From Haematobia irritans (Eukaryota; Arthropoda; Insecta; Diptera; Muscidae), in the NCBI RefSeq assembly GCF_050003625.1, contig NC_134397.1:268888070-268952069 (forward strand): a DNA stretch of 64,000 nucleotides. The letters are read 5' to 3'. How positions within the stretch are numbered: position 1 is the first letter of the stretch; every line of letters starts with the position of its first letter. The notes beneath the pieces are model-generated. The model did no database searches. It was not told the DNA's origin and saw only the letters and a list, made by a program, of their open reading frames with translations. The translations under genes and the position numbers were made by a program. This document shows, one piece after another, positions 21,763 through 34,518 of this stretch.

Positions 21763-21990
21763 GAAGCAAGCTAATAGTCAATCTATTAGTGCGGAAGCAA
21801 GCTAATAGCCGAAGCTGTTAGTGTGGAAGCAAGCTAATAGCCGAAACAATTAGTGCGGAAGCAAGCTAATAGCCGAAGCTATTAGTGCGGAAGCAAGCTA
21901 ATCGTCGCGAAACGATTAGTGCGGAAGCAAGCTAATCGTCGCGAAACGATTAGTGCGGAAGCAAGCTAAATGCCGAAACACTTAGTGCGG
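21763..21990. repeat. Tandem array of seven hairpin-forming 32-34-bp units
   Basis: Each unit is GAAGCAAG followed by an inverted repeat, such as CTAATAGC-CGAA-GCTATTAG, then TGCG. The stems differ between units but mostly keep pairing: CTAATCG/CGATTAG appears twice in place of CTAATAG/CTATTAG, and one unit has CTAATAGC/GCTGTTAG with a G-T pair. See findings. Confidence 0.8.
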
Positions 21991-21999
21991 TGGTAGAGT

Positions 22000-22660
22000 T
22001 CCTGTCGCTTAGTGTGAACTGACTGCGGTCGTGCCACTCGTCGTGTTCAATACCCTTCGGCTGTCGGGACACATACTCGTTGCCCAAAAACCCCGAGTTT
22101 ATATTCTCTCACAGCCACGACGTAGATGAGAATTATACTCACAGCACACAGAAATAAATGTCGCTGAAAGTCAGAACGCCTATGAGTGATTGTTCTCATA
22201 CCCACCCAGAGTGCATTGAACGACAGTGGGTATGTGGAGAGTAGAGCAGAGTGTATGTGTATAGTGGCCACACAAAGTACATACACACTAAACAACATGA
22301 GGCACAATTAAATAAATTTATGTCAGGACGAATACATTTTGATTTACACTATTGGTAATTCAAAAATGTATTTCGTTCCGTTACAGTCTAAAAAGTGAAT
22401 TTTACGGGGAACAAGTTCAAAGTTTTATTTTTAGAATTTATCAAAAACCGTATAAGATATAAATTCACTTTTTTTTGGTCTTAAAATCATGTTTATTGTA
22501 GTTTTTTTAGTATGTACGAATTCAAACTAGTGATAATGAAACATGGCTAAAAATGACTTAGACCACATTCGACCGAACAAAGCTTTTTGGCCTTTTTGGA
22601 TTGGATATGTACAATATCAACCATAACTTTTGATAGAAGTGTCCAATAAATTTGAACTTT
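22000..22660. other. Unassigned segment
   Basis: No convincing gene. An 86-codon - strand frame (22047-22307) has hydrophobic stretches but no recognisable family. Confidence 0.35.
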
Positions 22661-23239
22661 TGACAGGATGCAACTCACATCAATCCGAATAACAAACAAC
22701 GACCTCCATCAAAAAATACTAAGTCGACTTAGCTTACTCTGGAATGAGGGCATCGATATATTCCTTAAAGTAAAACATGTTGTCTTAATTCCAACAAAAA
22801 AAAAAAAAAACGTAAAACCAAAGATGAAAAACCCTGAAGATAAGTTTTTGGCTTATGTTTGAAGCGTTTTTATCTTAAATCTAAAGATTAAATATATGGC
22901 TACTTTATTTAAATCAAAAACATTTTTGTTTACTTTAAGGAAATTTTTCCTTAATTCAAAGACATACGACTCTAATATTTGTGTCCTAAATTTAATGAAA
23001 AAAATAAATATGATGCAAAGATTAAACACTTTCTTTTGATTACAATTTCATTATTTTAAAGCAATTTGTCCATGATATTGTGTAAAATGAGAGAAATGAG
23101 ACATTAATTACAATTTTCCATAGCACTTTCATAGCACTTAACATAGCACTGTGCAGCATTTGAAATTCCTCTAACAGTTGAAACAAATTGTATCAAATAA
23201 AATGAAAAATTTCATTTGGAATGAGTGTAATTCCTCTAC

Positions 23240-24629
23240 CAGCGTTGCCAGAATTGTTTCACCAAAAACCGCTAGATTTGCCCAAAAAAATAGCTAAAAA
23301 AAGCTAAAAAATTCTAAAAAATAGCTAGAAAAAAAGCTAATTTTTTTTGTATCCAAAGTCACATTTTTGATTGAAATTTAACAAACTTAAAGGCTTTATT
23401 TCACTTACAATGCATATTATTTTCATTTTAATTCCACTTCTGTGAGACTGTAACAATATCTAAGGCATATTTGCTCTGTTTGCGTATTCGATACATTTTG
23501 ATTACTATCACAAATTTTTTACTGGAAGTCCTTCGTTTTGTGGGAGCTACCTTCCCAACACCTCTATTTTATTTACTCGTTATTTTAAAATATTAAATGA
23601 TCTAAGCATGCTTTGGATTTGGTAAAAAAATGATTTGTCATTTTTTTAAATAAAATTTTAGTTTGGTTTTGCAATTGTGAAAAATTCGAAATACATTACT
23701 TTTATTTAAATTGTAGAAAATTCCTATAGTTTACATTTCCCAGTAAAAACATTTTCCTTTTCTTCATGAGCTATCAAAGTGCTTTAAAAACGTGCTAACG
23801 CCAACTTAAATTTCCAAATTCAGACTCGACTTCATGTAGAAATTATTGTATATATACGTTTTTAAAATAAAGTGTTGAAAAACATCTTCTATTTTTGAAC
23901 ACTATTTTGGTTTGTGGTTAAGATGCAAAAACTCCTCACATTTAAAGACAATTTCATTAATTCTTCCTTCTTTCATGAAAACATACCCATTTTTAAGTTG
24001 AATCACTTAATTATAAGGACAAAACGACTTTATCGTCTTTTGGACAAGGAAAACAGTTTATATAAAAGAAATTCACAAATGCTATTATAACCAAAATTCG
24101 CGTTCGTATTTTAAGGAGACGACAATATTTTTTCAGTGCACAAAGTTATTCACATCTACTATTTTAATTTAGTAATATCGTAATAACTTTAGAATATTAT
24201 AATAACATAAAAAGCATAAACGAGTCAAATGATAATATTCCCAATAATTTACTGACGTTTATCTAACAAATTTGTATGGTAATAGTAGATTTAAAGTTTA
24301 CGATAACTTTTATGTACATAATGAAAAAACTTTACAACAAGGTGTATTTGCTACAAAAATGCCCGCATAATGGCTGGACTCATTATTAATGTTTCAACTG
24401 AGCTTTGAAATATGTGGAAACCCTTATACTTGCAGCAAGGCTTAGATAAAAACGCCGATTTATCCATATTTCATTAGAAACATGTCGAAAATAAAAAAAG
24501 CCAAAAATAGCTAAAAGGGTCATGAAAAAAAGCCAGAAAAAAAGCTAAAAGCTAAATGCATTTTTTTCCCGCTAAACGTCTTCAAAAAAAGCCAAATCTA
24601 GCGGGAAAAAAGCTAAATTGGCAACGCTG
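23240..24629. mobile_element. hAT-type element with CAGCGTTGCCA ends
   Basis: Ends CAGCGTTGCCAGAATTG and AATTGGCAACGCTG. The 8-bp duplication TCCTCTAC is at 23232-23239 and 24630-24637. Subterminal AAAAAAGCTAAAAA repeats occur at both ends. A family E fragment (about 23757-24138, ending TTTTTTCAGTG) is inside. No transposase. Confidence 0.88.
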
Positions 24630-24647
24630 TCCTCTACCCATGAGGTA

Positions 24648-25581
24648 AAGGGTGATTTGTTAAGAGCTTGATAACTTTTTTTTTAAAAAAAACGCATAAA
24701 ATTTGCAAAATCTCATCGGTTCTTTATTTGAAACGTTAGATTGGTCCATGATATTTACTTTTTGAAGATAATTTCATTTAAATGTTGACCGCGGCTGCGT
24801 CTTAGGTGGTCCATTCGGAAAGTCCAATTTTGGGCAACTTTTTCGAGCATTTCGGCCGGAATAGCCCGAATTTCTTCGGAAATGTTGTCTTCCAAAGCTG
24901 GAATAGTTGCTGGCTTATTTCTGTAGACTTTAGACTTGACGTAGCCCCACAAAAAATAGTCTAAAGGCGTCAAATCGCATGATCTTGGTGGCCAACTTAC
25001 CGGTCCATTTCTTGAGATGAATTGTTCTCCGAAGTTTTCCCTCAAAATGGCCATAGAATCGCGAGCTGTGTGGCATGTAGCGCCATCTTGTTGAAACCAC
25101 ATGTCAACCAAGTTCAGTTCTTCCATTTTTGGCAACAAAAATTTTGTTAGCATCGAACGATAGCGATCGCCATTCACCGTAACGTTGCGTCCAACAGCAT
25201 CTTTGAAAAAATACGGTCCAATGATTCCACCAGCGTACAAACCACACCAAACAGTGCATTTTTCGGGATGCATGGGCAGTTCTTGAACGGCTTCTGGTTG
25301 CTCTTCACTCCAAATGCGGCAATTTTGCTTATTTACGTAGCCATTCAACCAGAAATGAGCCTCATCGCTGAACAAAATTTGTCGATAAAAAAGCGGATCT
25401 TCTGCCAACTTTTCTAGGGCCCATTCACTGAAAATTCGACGTTGTGGCTCGTTAGTAAGTCTATTCATGATGAAATGTCAAAGCATACTGAGCATCTTTC
25501 TCTTTGACACCATGTCTGAAATCCCACGTGATCTGTCAAATACTAATGCATGAAAATCCTAACCTCAAAAGAATCACCCTT
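24648..25581 (-). mobile_element. rosa-type mariner, internally deleted
   Basis: Inverted ends AAGGGTGATTTG and (other strand) AAGGGTGATTCTTTTG, flanked by TA at 24646-24647 and 25582-25583. At 934 bp it is shorter than a full mariner (about 1.3 kb). The missing part is the 5' third of the transposase gene. Confidence 0.88.
24755..25468 (-). pseudogene. DD41D (rosa-like) mariner transposase, catalytic part intact
   Basis: 237 uninterrupted codons covering the DDE/D domain: ILFSDEAHFW holds the first D, WFQQDGATCHTARDS the second, DLTPLDYFLWGYVKSKVY the third. There are 41 residues between the second and third aspartates, the DD41D signature of the rosa lineage known from tephritid flies. The N-terminal helix-turn-helix domains that bind the inverted repeats are missing: only 113 bp separate the first codon from the terminus. 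The frame is otherwise undamaged, so the deletion is probably recent or the copy was mobilised by full-length relatives. It should not bind its ends by itself. Confidence 0.85.
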
Positions 25582-26783
25582 TATAAGGTGGCCTTCCAAT
25601 TTCAGTATCTCATTTATCTTTTCATACTCGCACTCTATTTGTATATGAATGTGTGTCTGTGTTTATTTGTATGGTAGTATGAGTACGTGAAGGACACAAC
25701 ATTAGCCGTTAGACAATGATGTAGGCAGTACCGGATATGGTACTCGACAAGTGTCATTAATATTTATGAAGTTTTAAGCTCACACACACACACACAGACA
25801 CACACAACCCATACTATCATATCCAATTCTAAACAACATTAGAGCAAACACCAAACTAGTGTAGTCAGATGACAAACACCAGCCACTACGATGACTATCA
25901 CGTCGTCTATTTTCTGTACACTACGTGTCGAAAAGTATTTGCCTAAAATGTCTATCTGAACACCATCAACCATTGAATGGATGGGGTGTGGGAGCGTATG
26001 AGTGTTATTTGGAAGCTTATAAATAATAAATTATTATTGCTCATACGTTACGTGGGCACAATTGCATAGTAATTATGCATGGCCGCCAATGACAAAAGTA
26101 AATGAGAATTAACTAGGGAAATTTCTCTATATAATATTATGATGGGAGAGAGAGAGAGTGTGTATGATAAAGCAAAAAAATCTGTGTTTCAATAACTCTG
26201 TGCAAATAATGCGAAAAATTTAAAAGTAACTTTATTACAATATTCATTGAAGTACTTACAGTCTGTGTCCTTAGCACAAACTATAAAGTGAGGATAAATG
26301 CTTGTCATTTTCCTTCTCACCATCTCCATATGATGTCTAAATTGCAAGTGTCACCATCATATTTTGCTGTTACTTTTCCCCATTCTTAAGATGGAAAGCT
26401 GTCGGTTTTATTTTACTGGTCATGACATGAGTTGACTTGTCCATTGGTTTGTTTATCTGTTGCTTTTGACATTTCCCAATTTTCCCCATAAATCATGAAG
26501 TGCTGGTGGATTTATATTGGTTGGTGACGGTTGCAATGTAGTTGATGAAGTATATGGGTGCAGGAGGTTTAAAGGCGAAAGCACTGCCATTTTGTACATT
26601 TCATAAAGTACTAGGCATAAGTGGACCATTCCGGGTGCCTCACTGTGACAAGATGTCTTAGCGCAGTAGTTTAAAGTAGAAATGTGTGAAAGTGAAGTTT
26701 ACGCACAGAGTAGGGATACACATTTCAAGACTTGACTTTTTTAAATCATAGAAAATAGACGAGTCGGTTTTTGATGCTATCTA
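25582..26783. other. Possibly single-copy non-coding DNA
   Basis: Contains a (CA)n run at about 25783-25806 and a (GA)n run at about 26147-26158. No gene or element ends found. Confidence 0.4.
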
Positions 26784-27445
26784 CACTCAAAAAAAAAGTT
26801 TACTTGGAAACAAAGATTTTGACCTTCCATTAGGGATTTTGGTATTGATTCCGAGCGAAAGATGCGGCTTCTTTAAAATAAAGACATTTTTTAGGGACCT
26901 CCGTTGCTTTAAATCTAGGATCGATAAAATTAAAATTGGATACAGATCTCATTCATCGAATTTTTATTCTCTGTTTGCGATATATTAATAAAGGTATTCA
27001 TTTACAAACAAATTCCAGTTTCAAAATCCAAATTATGGCAGGTACTTCAAAGTAAAAACAATTTTCTTAATGCTAAAAAAACTTTAAACCAAAGATGCAC
27101 ATCCTTAAAATAAGTCTTAGCCTATATTTGAGCATTTTTATCTTAAATTTAAAAATTCAATACGTCAGTTGAGTTAATGACGATTTCTTAAAATTAAAAA
27201 TGTTTTTCTTTATTTTAAGGAAAATTTGTCTTACTTGAAGTATCTACAACTTCAACAGAGGGACGAAAAATTTCAAGATTTATGCCCTAATTTAATGAAA
27301 AAAAATTTTGAAGCAAGGATTATAAACTTTCTTTTAATTAAAATGTCATTATTTTAAAGAATTTTGTCCTTAGCATTGCGTAAATTTCGAGTCCTAAAAT
27401 TTAAGTTGCATAATCTTCCATATTAGGTCAATATCTTTTTCAGTG
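26784..27445. mobile_element. MITE family E2 (CACTCAAAAAAA..TTTTTCAGTG)
   Basis: TA flanks at 26782-26783 and 27446-27447. Same length class as family E (662 bp) but a different internal sequence, shared with fragments at 21030, 22725, 33413 and 34519. Confidence 0.75.
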
Positions 27446-27465
27446 TATGGAAAAGTGATTCATCA

Positions 27466-27640
27466 CCATCATTGTGCAATGGTTAGCATGCAATCCTTGC
27501 ATACAGAGGGTTATGGGTTTTATCCCAATTTCGACCAAATATTTCAAAGTATTTCAAAGCTCTAAGTGGTTTCATCATACTGTGAAACGTCGTTCGATCT
27601 CGGCTTTAAATTATGGTATCAAAACGGATAGAATAGTATA
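27466..27640 (+). repeat. Old SINE-1 fragment
   Basis: Retains TTGTGCAATGGTTAGCATGC and CTCTAAGTGGTTTCA-like blocks, with many differences from the young copies. Positions 27641-28035 show nothing certain. Confidence 0.65.
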
Positions 27641-28035
27641 ATTGAGTCTAAAATAACGAGCCCAAAGATGGAATAATGTCACCTCTTAGTTGGATGGGGG
27701 AAATTTTCCATTTTTGCGCCAACATAAAATGGTTGTCGAATTTAGATTCATAAAGTCCGAGAAAATAACATGACATGGGGTTACATGTTGACCAAAAATA
27801 ACATAAGGTGAAAAATTCTTCGAAATTAATTATTAAATATTTGTATATTAATACGCCAACAATTTTTAGTATATATTTTGTGAGCGCATAATAATAAAAA
27901 TAAAAATAAAGATTTTTAATATTTACGTATATAAAACTCTTATTGATTGACTCTCTAATTAAGAGGTACAATATTCGAAAGAAATGACATTTTGCAAAAA
28001 ATTTTCTTAGAAACAAAGTGTACTACAAGAATGTT

Positions 28036-28196
28036 CCATAAAAATGTGCAAAAATTTTCTACAGATCTAAAGATTTGAAAATGTTTTCTATAGAAATAAC
28101 ATTTTGACAAAATTTTCTATGGAAATACATTATTGACAAAATTTTCTATAGAAAGAAAATTTTGACAAAATTTCTATAGAAATGAAATTTTGGTAG
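28036..28196 (+). repeat. 30-bp AT-rich minisatellite, 5' part of a type A element
   Basis: Repeats of TTTTGACAAAATTTTCTATAG with AAATAA spacers, directly followed by type A monomers, as also at 37290-37487. Confidence 0.7.
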
Positions 28197-28740
28197 ATTA
28201 TTTTTGGCTCGAGTGGCAACCATGATTATGAACCGATATGGACCAATTTTTGTGTGTAATTGGAGATCGGCTTTATGTATAACTATAGACTGATATGGAC
28301 CAATTTTGGTATGGTTGTTAGCGGCCATATACTAACACCATGTTCCACCTTTGAACCGGCTCGGATGAATTTTGCTCCTCCAAGAAGCTCCGGAGGTCAA
28401 ATCTGGGGATCGGTTTATATGGGGGCTATATATAATTATTAACCGATGTGGACCAATTTTAGCATGGTTGTTAGAGACCATATACCAACATCATGTACCA
28501 AATTTCAGGCGGATCGGATGAAATTTGCTTCTCTTTGAGGCTCCGTAAGCCAAATCTGGGGATCGGTTTATATGGGGACAATATATAATTATGGACCGAT
28601 GTGCACCAATTTTTGCATGGTTGTTAGAGACCACATACCAACACCATGTACCAAATTTCAGCCGGATCGAGTGAAATATGCTTCTGTTAGAGGCTCCGAG
28701 AGCCAAATCTGAGGGTCCGTTTATATGGGGGCTATACGTA
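28197..28740 (+). mobile_element. 153-bp-monomer element, type A, interrupted by mariner
   Basis: Three or four type A monomers (GGATCGGTTTATATGGGG). The array stops at TA (28739-28740), where the Himar-like mariner begins. Confidence 0.8.
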
Positions 28741-29649
28741 ACAGGTTGGCTGATAAGTCCCCGGTCTGACACATAGATGGCGTCGCTAGTAGTAAATGCA
28801 TATTATTTTTATATAGTACCAACCTTCAAATGATTCGTGTCAAAATTTGACGTCTGTAAGTCAATTAGTTTGAGAGGTAGATCGTCTTTTGTGAAGCAAC
28901 TTTTGTTATTGTGAAAAAAATGGAAAAAAAAGAATTTCGTGTTTTGATAAAATACAGTTTTCTGAAGGGAAAAAATACGGTGGAAGCAAAAACTTGGCTT
29001 GATAATGAGTTTCCGGACTCTGCCCCAGAGAAATCAACAATAATTGATTGGTATGCAAAATTCAAGCGTGGTGAAATGAACAAGGAGCACAGTGAACGCA
29101 GTGGACGCCCGAAAGAGGTGGTTACCGACGAAAATATCAAAAAAATCCACAAAATGATTTTGAATGACCGTAAAATGAAGTTGATCGAGATAGCAGAGGC
29201 CTTAAAGATATCAAAGGAACGTGTTGGTCATATCATTCATCAATATTTGGATATGCGGAAGCTCTGTGCAAAATGGGTGCCGCGCGAGGTCACATTTGAC
29301 CAAAAACAACAACGTGTTGATGATTCTGAGCGGTGTTTGCAGCTGTTAACTCGTAATACACCCGAGTTTTTCCGTCGATATGTGACAATGAATGAAACAT
29401 GGCATCACTACACTCCTGAGTCCAATCGACAGTCGGCTGAGTGGACAGCGACCGGTGAACCGTCTCCGAAGCGTGGAAAGACTCAAAAATACGCTGGCAA
29501 AGTAATGGCCTCTGTTTTTGGGAATGCGCATGGAATAATTTTTATCGATTATCTAGAGAAGGGAAAACCCTTCAACAGTGACTATTATATGGCGTTATTG
29601 GAGCGTTTGAAGGTCGACATCGCGGCAAAACGGCCCCATATGAAGTGAA

Positions 29650-29650
<1 letters not shown>
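28741..29650 (+). mobile_element. Himar1-like mariner, 3' truncated
   Basis: Begins ACAGGTTGGCTGATAAGTCC, the irritans-subfamily inverted repeat, directly after a TA. The 3' third and the right repeat are gone: at about 29650 the sequence passes straight into the 3' part of a type B element. Confidence 0.92.
28911..29648 (+). pseudogene. Himar1-like mariner transposase, truncated and catalytically dead
   Basis: 245 codons matching the irritans-subfamily mariner transposase from the N terminus: EFRVLIKYSFLKGKNTVEAK, the WVPR linker, then the start of the catalytic domain (YVTMNETW). The first catalytic aspartate is replaced (MNETW where the family has MDETW), one residue before HHYTPES is missing relative to the family as I remember it, and the frame ends soon after AAKRPHMK, before the second and third aspartates (HQDN, SPDLAPSDF in relatives). 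The second ATG (28920) matches the usual mariner start better than the first. It cannot be active. Confidence 0.9.
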
Positions 29651-30188
<538 letters not shown>

Positions 30189-30240
30189 TTCCACCATTAT
30201 TCAAGTCTCACATTAAATCGAGAATTGTCTCCTAAATATA

Positions 30241-30325
30241 TCCCGTTTCTTTGGCTCGGAATCAATATCAAATCATTAGTATAAAAACAACATCTTTGGA
30301 ACCGGGTAAGCAGTTTTTTCAGTGT
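30241..30325. repeat. Right end of a family E MITE
   Basis: TTTGGCTCGGAATCAATATC to TTTTTTCAGTG, as in the E family. Confidence 0.6.
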
Positions 30326-30552
30326 AAACCCCCAATAAAAATTCTTTTAACGAGTTTTTGGTGATGAGAGATTTTTTAACTCTTACCAACATTATTCTCC
30401 AATGAATTTTAATTGCACTGAAAGAAAATACATTTGGTATTTGTATTTTGTATTTATTGACATAGTAGTACAAAAAGTATAAACTTATAAACTGTACTAC
30501 ATTTACATAGTAATCATTTTACAATTGTGTAAAAACAGTAGTATTTAACGTT

Positions 30553-31070
30553 AAACAATTAAACAATCATAATATATATAAACTAAGTCATCATTATTAC
30601 ATTATAACATCACATAAAAAAATTTATTGATTTTAATGTAATGTTGATGAAAACAAAATAAAAAAAATCAATGTCAAATGTTTAATGTCATATTTTTATA
30701 GCTTTTAGATTTTTGTTCATTTATTGGATTATGTATTAATCAATCACTCAAAGCAAGGTGAGATTTCAAATTTCGCTTAAATTTAACAAAATTAAATATT
30801 AAACAATCATAATATATATAAATTAATTAAACAATCATAATATATATAAACTAAGTCATCATTATTACATTATAACATCACATAAAAAAATTTATTGATT
30901 TTAATGTAATGTTGATGAAAACAAAATAAAAAAAAAATCAATGTCAAATGTTTAATGTCATATTTTTATAGCTTTTAGATTTTTGTTCATTTATTGGATT
31001 ATGTATTAATCAATCACTCAAAGCAAGGTGAGATTTCAAATTTCGCTTAAATTTAACAAAATTAAATATA
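30553..31070 (+). repeat. Tandem duplication, two units of about 268 bp
   Basis: AAACAATCATAATATATATA and the following 240 bp recur with few changes, the second unit starting near 30829. AT-rich and non-coding. Confidence 0.85.
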
Positions 31071-32037
31071 TTTCTCAGATTGATATGTTGCGAGTGTTCA
31101 TTAAGCCACATTCTAAAATCTAATAAAAATGGCAAGTCTTCTCACTGAACTCAAGTCTAACGACTTCAGTAACAAATAAATGTGTGGTTTTTATGTCCTT
31201 CAAGATATAATGGTGTGATTTGATCACAAATTGTTGGACTTTTCAAAGTGACTTTCTTGTTGTCTTCGTTAGCCATTATTGGCGTTGTTGCACTGACACA
31301 ACAAAACATTTGTGGACAATAAACTCTATGATAAGGATATTCGTTTTGAAGCAAAACCAAAAGAGGAGCATTGGAACTAAGTACTAAGTTTTTTGGCGTC
31401 AAAAAGTCACACTCTTTAAGCAAGGGAAAAACCACAGGAAAATAAGACCGTAAATAAGACCAAGCGCGTTTTTGGTATCCTTGACCTTGGATAACGCAGA
31501 AGATTTTACCTTGAAGGCAATAACTCTATGGGAAATTCATTGAAATTGCCACTGGAAGACCTATCACAGAATTGGAACCGGTTCTCTAGTTTGTCGCAAA
31601 TTTTAAATAGTCATAATTTATTGATTTCCATAATCGCTTGATATTGAAATCTTATTTCAAATAGAATTATCAGAATAACCTATTGTTCAACATATTACAT
31701 TTCTTGATTGATTTGGAAGCCCAAAATGAAATAAATTTCTAAGAGTTTGTCCAAAACTGGTTCATGAAGACCTTTCTATGGGGTTTTCCCAATAAATTGT
31801 CCCAGGGCATCCCTTTATAATGGGCCCAAGACGTGTCCTAAAGTTACATTTACCTCGTCAATTACTAAACCATGTTAAAGTGTCAGGTCCCTTCCATATG
31901 TTTTGATCAGAGCTGGGACTGGTCCATTCACACCGGGTATTAGTGTTGTAATGGTCCTGTGGTTGATCAATTCGATCAAAAAATGGTGGAAGTTTTGGTA
32001 TTAACTCTTTGTCGAAGAAGCGAGGAATTGCTCTCCA
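31071..32037 (-). other. Possible coding remnants, not assembled
   Basis: Two - strand open stretches, 31166-31435 (includes a CCVSATTPIMANEDNKK segment) and 31858-32046 (FFDRIDQPQDHYNTNTRCEW), have amino-acid composition more like protein than the repeats around them. I found no splice pair joining them in phase and recognise no family. The second is cut at its 5' side by the MITE at 32038. Confidence 0.25.
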
Positions 32038-32210
32038 CACACACAAAAAATATTTTTGTCTACAATCACGAAATTAATTGATCCAATTAATTTTTTTATT
32101 GAAATGTCTCCAATCACCGAAATGATAGTATCAATTAAAAAATTAATTGAAAGTCAATTAAACAATTAACGATTTAATTCGACAAATTTTCGTGAAATTT
32201 TTTCTGTGCA
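32038..32210. mobile_element. MITE family G (AATTAATTTTTTAATTGA motifs)
   Basis: Begins with CACACAAAAAATATTTTTG, ends TTTTTTCTGTG. The inside is built of short ATTAATT-rich palindromes. Relatives at 36316-36515 and 59328-59613. Positions 32211-32499 look like family E2 debris. Confidence 0.6.
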
Positions 32211-32499
32211 CTTTCAAATTTAAGTTTTGTGTACTTAATTTTATATTGTTTTGTTTTTAGTTTTTTCCTTATGCGGTATAAGAGGTCGTCCGAAGGGTGT
32301 TACGCAAAATTAAAAATTCAAACTAAATTTGAAATATAAATTATGTCATACTTCAAGCGAAAAGCTCCTTTAAAGATAATTCTTGAAGATTGTGCAACCT
32401 AAATTTTATGGCAAGCAATTTACACAATATTAAGGACAAAGTTCTTTAACACATTGAAATTTTCATTAGAACAAAGTTAATAATCTTTGTTTCAATTTT

Positions 32500-33412
32500 T
32501 ATACCCTCCACCATAGGATGGGGGGTATATTAACTTTGTCATTCCGTTTGTAACACATCGAAATATTGCTCTAAGACCCCATAAAGTATATATATTCTGG
32601 GTCATGGTGGAATTCTGAGTCGATCTGGGCATGTCCGTCCGTCCGTCCGTCTATTGAAATCACGCTAACTTCCGAACGAAACAAGCTATCGACTTGAAAA
32701 TTGGCCCACGTAGTTGTTATTGATGTAGGTCGGACGGTATTTCAAATGGGCCATATCGGTCCACTTTTACGTATAGACCCCATATAAACGGACCCCCAAA
32801 TTTGGCTTGCGAATCCTCTAAGAGAAGTAAATTTCATCCGATCCGGCTGAAATTTGGTACATAGTGTTGGTATATGGTCTCTAACAACCATGCAAAAATT
32901 GGTCCACATCGGTCCATAATTATATATAGCCCCCATATAAACGGACCCCCAAATTTGGCTTGAGAATCCTCTAAGAGAAGCAAATTTCATCCGATCCGGC
33001 TGAAATTTGGTACATGGTGTTAGTATATGGTCTCTAACAACCATGCGGAAATTGGTCTACATCGGTCCATAATTATATATAGCCCCCATATAAACAGATC
33101 CCCAGATTTGGCTTGCGGAGCCTCTAAGAGAAGCAAATTTCATCCGATCCGGCTGAAATTTGGCACGAGGTGTAAGTATATGGTATCTAACAACCACGCA
33201 AAAATTGGTCCACATCGGTCCATAATTATATATAGCCCTTATATAAACCGATCCCCCGATTTGGCTTGCGGAGCCTCTAAGAGAAGCAAATTTCATCCGA
33301 TCCGGCTGATATTGGGTACATGATGTTAGTATATGGTCTCTAATGAACATGCAAAAATTGGTCAACATCGGTCCATAATTATATATAGCCCCCATATAAA
33401 CCGATCCCAGAA
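32500..33412 (-). mobile_element. 153-bp-monomer element, type A, 3' half
   Basis: The terminal hairpin (ATACCCTCCACCAT..GGGGGTATA) is at the left, then GTCCGTCCGTCCGTCT, then monomers with CCCCATATA anchors at 32778, 32931 and 33084, exactly 153 bp apart. The 5' module is lost at 33412, where family E2 sequence begins. The 98-112-codon frames on both strands are repeat artefacts. Confidence 0.85.
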
Positions 33413-33654
33413 AACATATTTTACATTGAAGTATCCGTTATAATTTGGATTTTTTAACTGGTATTTGTTTGTAAAGAGGCCGAAAATTTGATAAATGAGA
33501 TCTGTATCCTAATTTTAATTTTATTGGTCCTAGATTTAAAGCCAGATAGGTCGCTAAAAAATTTCTTTATTTTAAAGAAGCCGCATCTTTGGCTCGGAAT
33601 CAATACAAAAATCCTTAAGGGGAGTTCAAAATCTTTGGATCCAAGTAAACTTTG
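33413..33654. repeat. MITE family E2 fragment
   Basis: Blocks TAATTTTATTGGTCCTAGATT and AAAATCTTTGGATCCAAG match the reverse complement of 26784-27445. It probably continues at 34519-34833, where the matching right end TTTTTTCAGTG lies. Confidence 0.5.
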
Positions 33655-33713
33655 TTAGGTTAGGTTAGGTGGCATCCCGATGTATCAGGCTCTCTTGGAC
33701 TAAGATCTAAAGC
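33655..33713 (-). repeat. SINE-1 3' fragment
   Basis: GTTAGGTTAGGTTAGGTGGC then CATCCCGATGTATCAGGCTC: the reverse complement of the SINE-1 tail. Confidence 0.75.
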
Positions 33714-33715
33714 TA

Positions 33716-34516
33716 CACCCTCAAAAAAAAATCGCTTCTCTAACATATGTTCCAAACATATTTTGCAGGAAGCACATATATTATTGGATACCGCCGAAAC
33801 ATTAATATGTTTGTTTTATGTGAGCATATTATATGTTTGGAAGCATTTTGAGTCCAAAAATAGTATATGCTTGGAAGAATTCCCCAAAGAAAGTTGTGTT
33901 CATTCCCTCACATATTTTTAACTTCCACTAAATTTTTGAGTTCTTCGCATCTTTTTCTGTAATACAAATATGCTGTTTTTTTTTCAAATGTCTATTTTCT
34001 TGGTTCCGAATGTCTATTCTCTTTATTCCGAATACTCAATCTACTATTCAAATTAAATAATATTTAGACTTAAGCATACCAAATTTTTGGCCATATTATA
34101 AAACAGTTTTCCGAAACAACATACAAGCGGTTTCACAGAAATTGCTCTCATTTCATTTTCTCGCTGTGTTATATTGATATCTTTTTATTCAACCCTCCCG
34201 GTTTCCATTTCTATTTCTTTCTCTATACTAACTCTCTCTCTCTGTCGCTCTCTGAATAAAGTATCACAACATATATATGTTTACTCGAAATTTGTAAATT
34301 TATATATGTTTACATTCACGCATATTATTTTTATGAAACATTCATGCCCCAAAAATAATATATTCTAACATATTAACATATATGTCCCAAACATTTTGTG
34401 TTAGTTGAGGAACATTATATATAAATATATACTTAAATATATTGTGTTTAAAAATTGTGCCCGAAACACATTTTGTTTATATCAGAACATATGAAAAACA
34501 TATTTTTCTAACAGTG
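33716..34516 (-). mobile_element. MITE family D, diverged
   Basis: TA|CACCCTCAAAAAAAAATCGC at the left, CTAACAGTG|TA at the right, with ACATATG motifs throughout. It lacks the tRNA-like B box and the mini-retroposon of the other copies, so it predates or lost them. Confidence 0.75.
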
Positions 34517-34518
34517 TA

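Noticed and set aside
21763..21990. CRISPR-like array
   Set aside because: Units have no variable unique spacers, and the genome is eukaryotic. It is a tandem hairpin satellite.
31166..32046. A two-exon gene joining the - strand frames at 31858-32046 and 31166-31435
   Set aside because: I tried donors near 31500 and acceptors near 31420; none joined the frames in phase without a stop.
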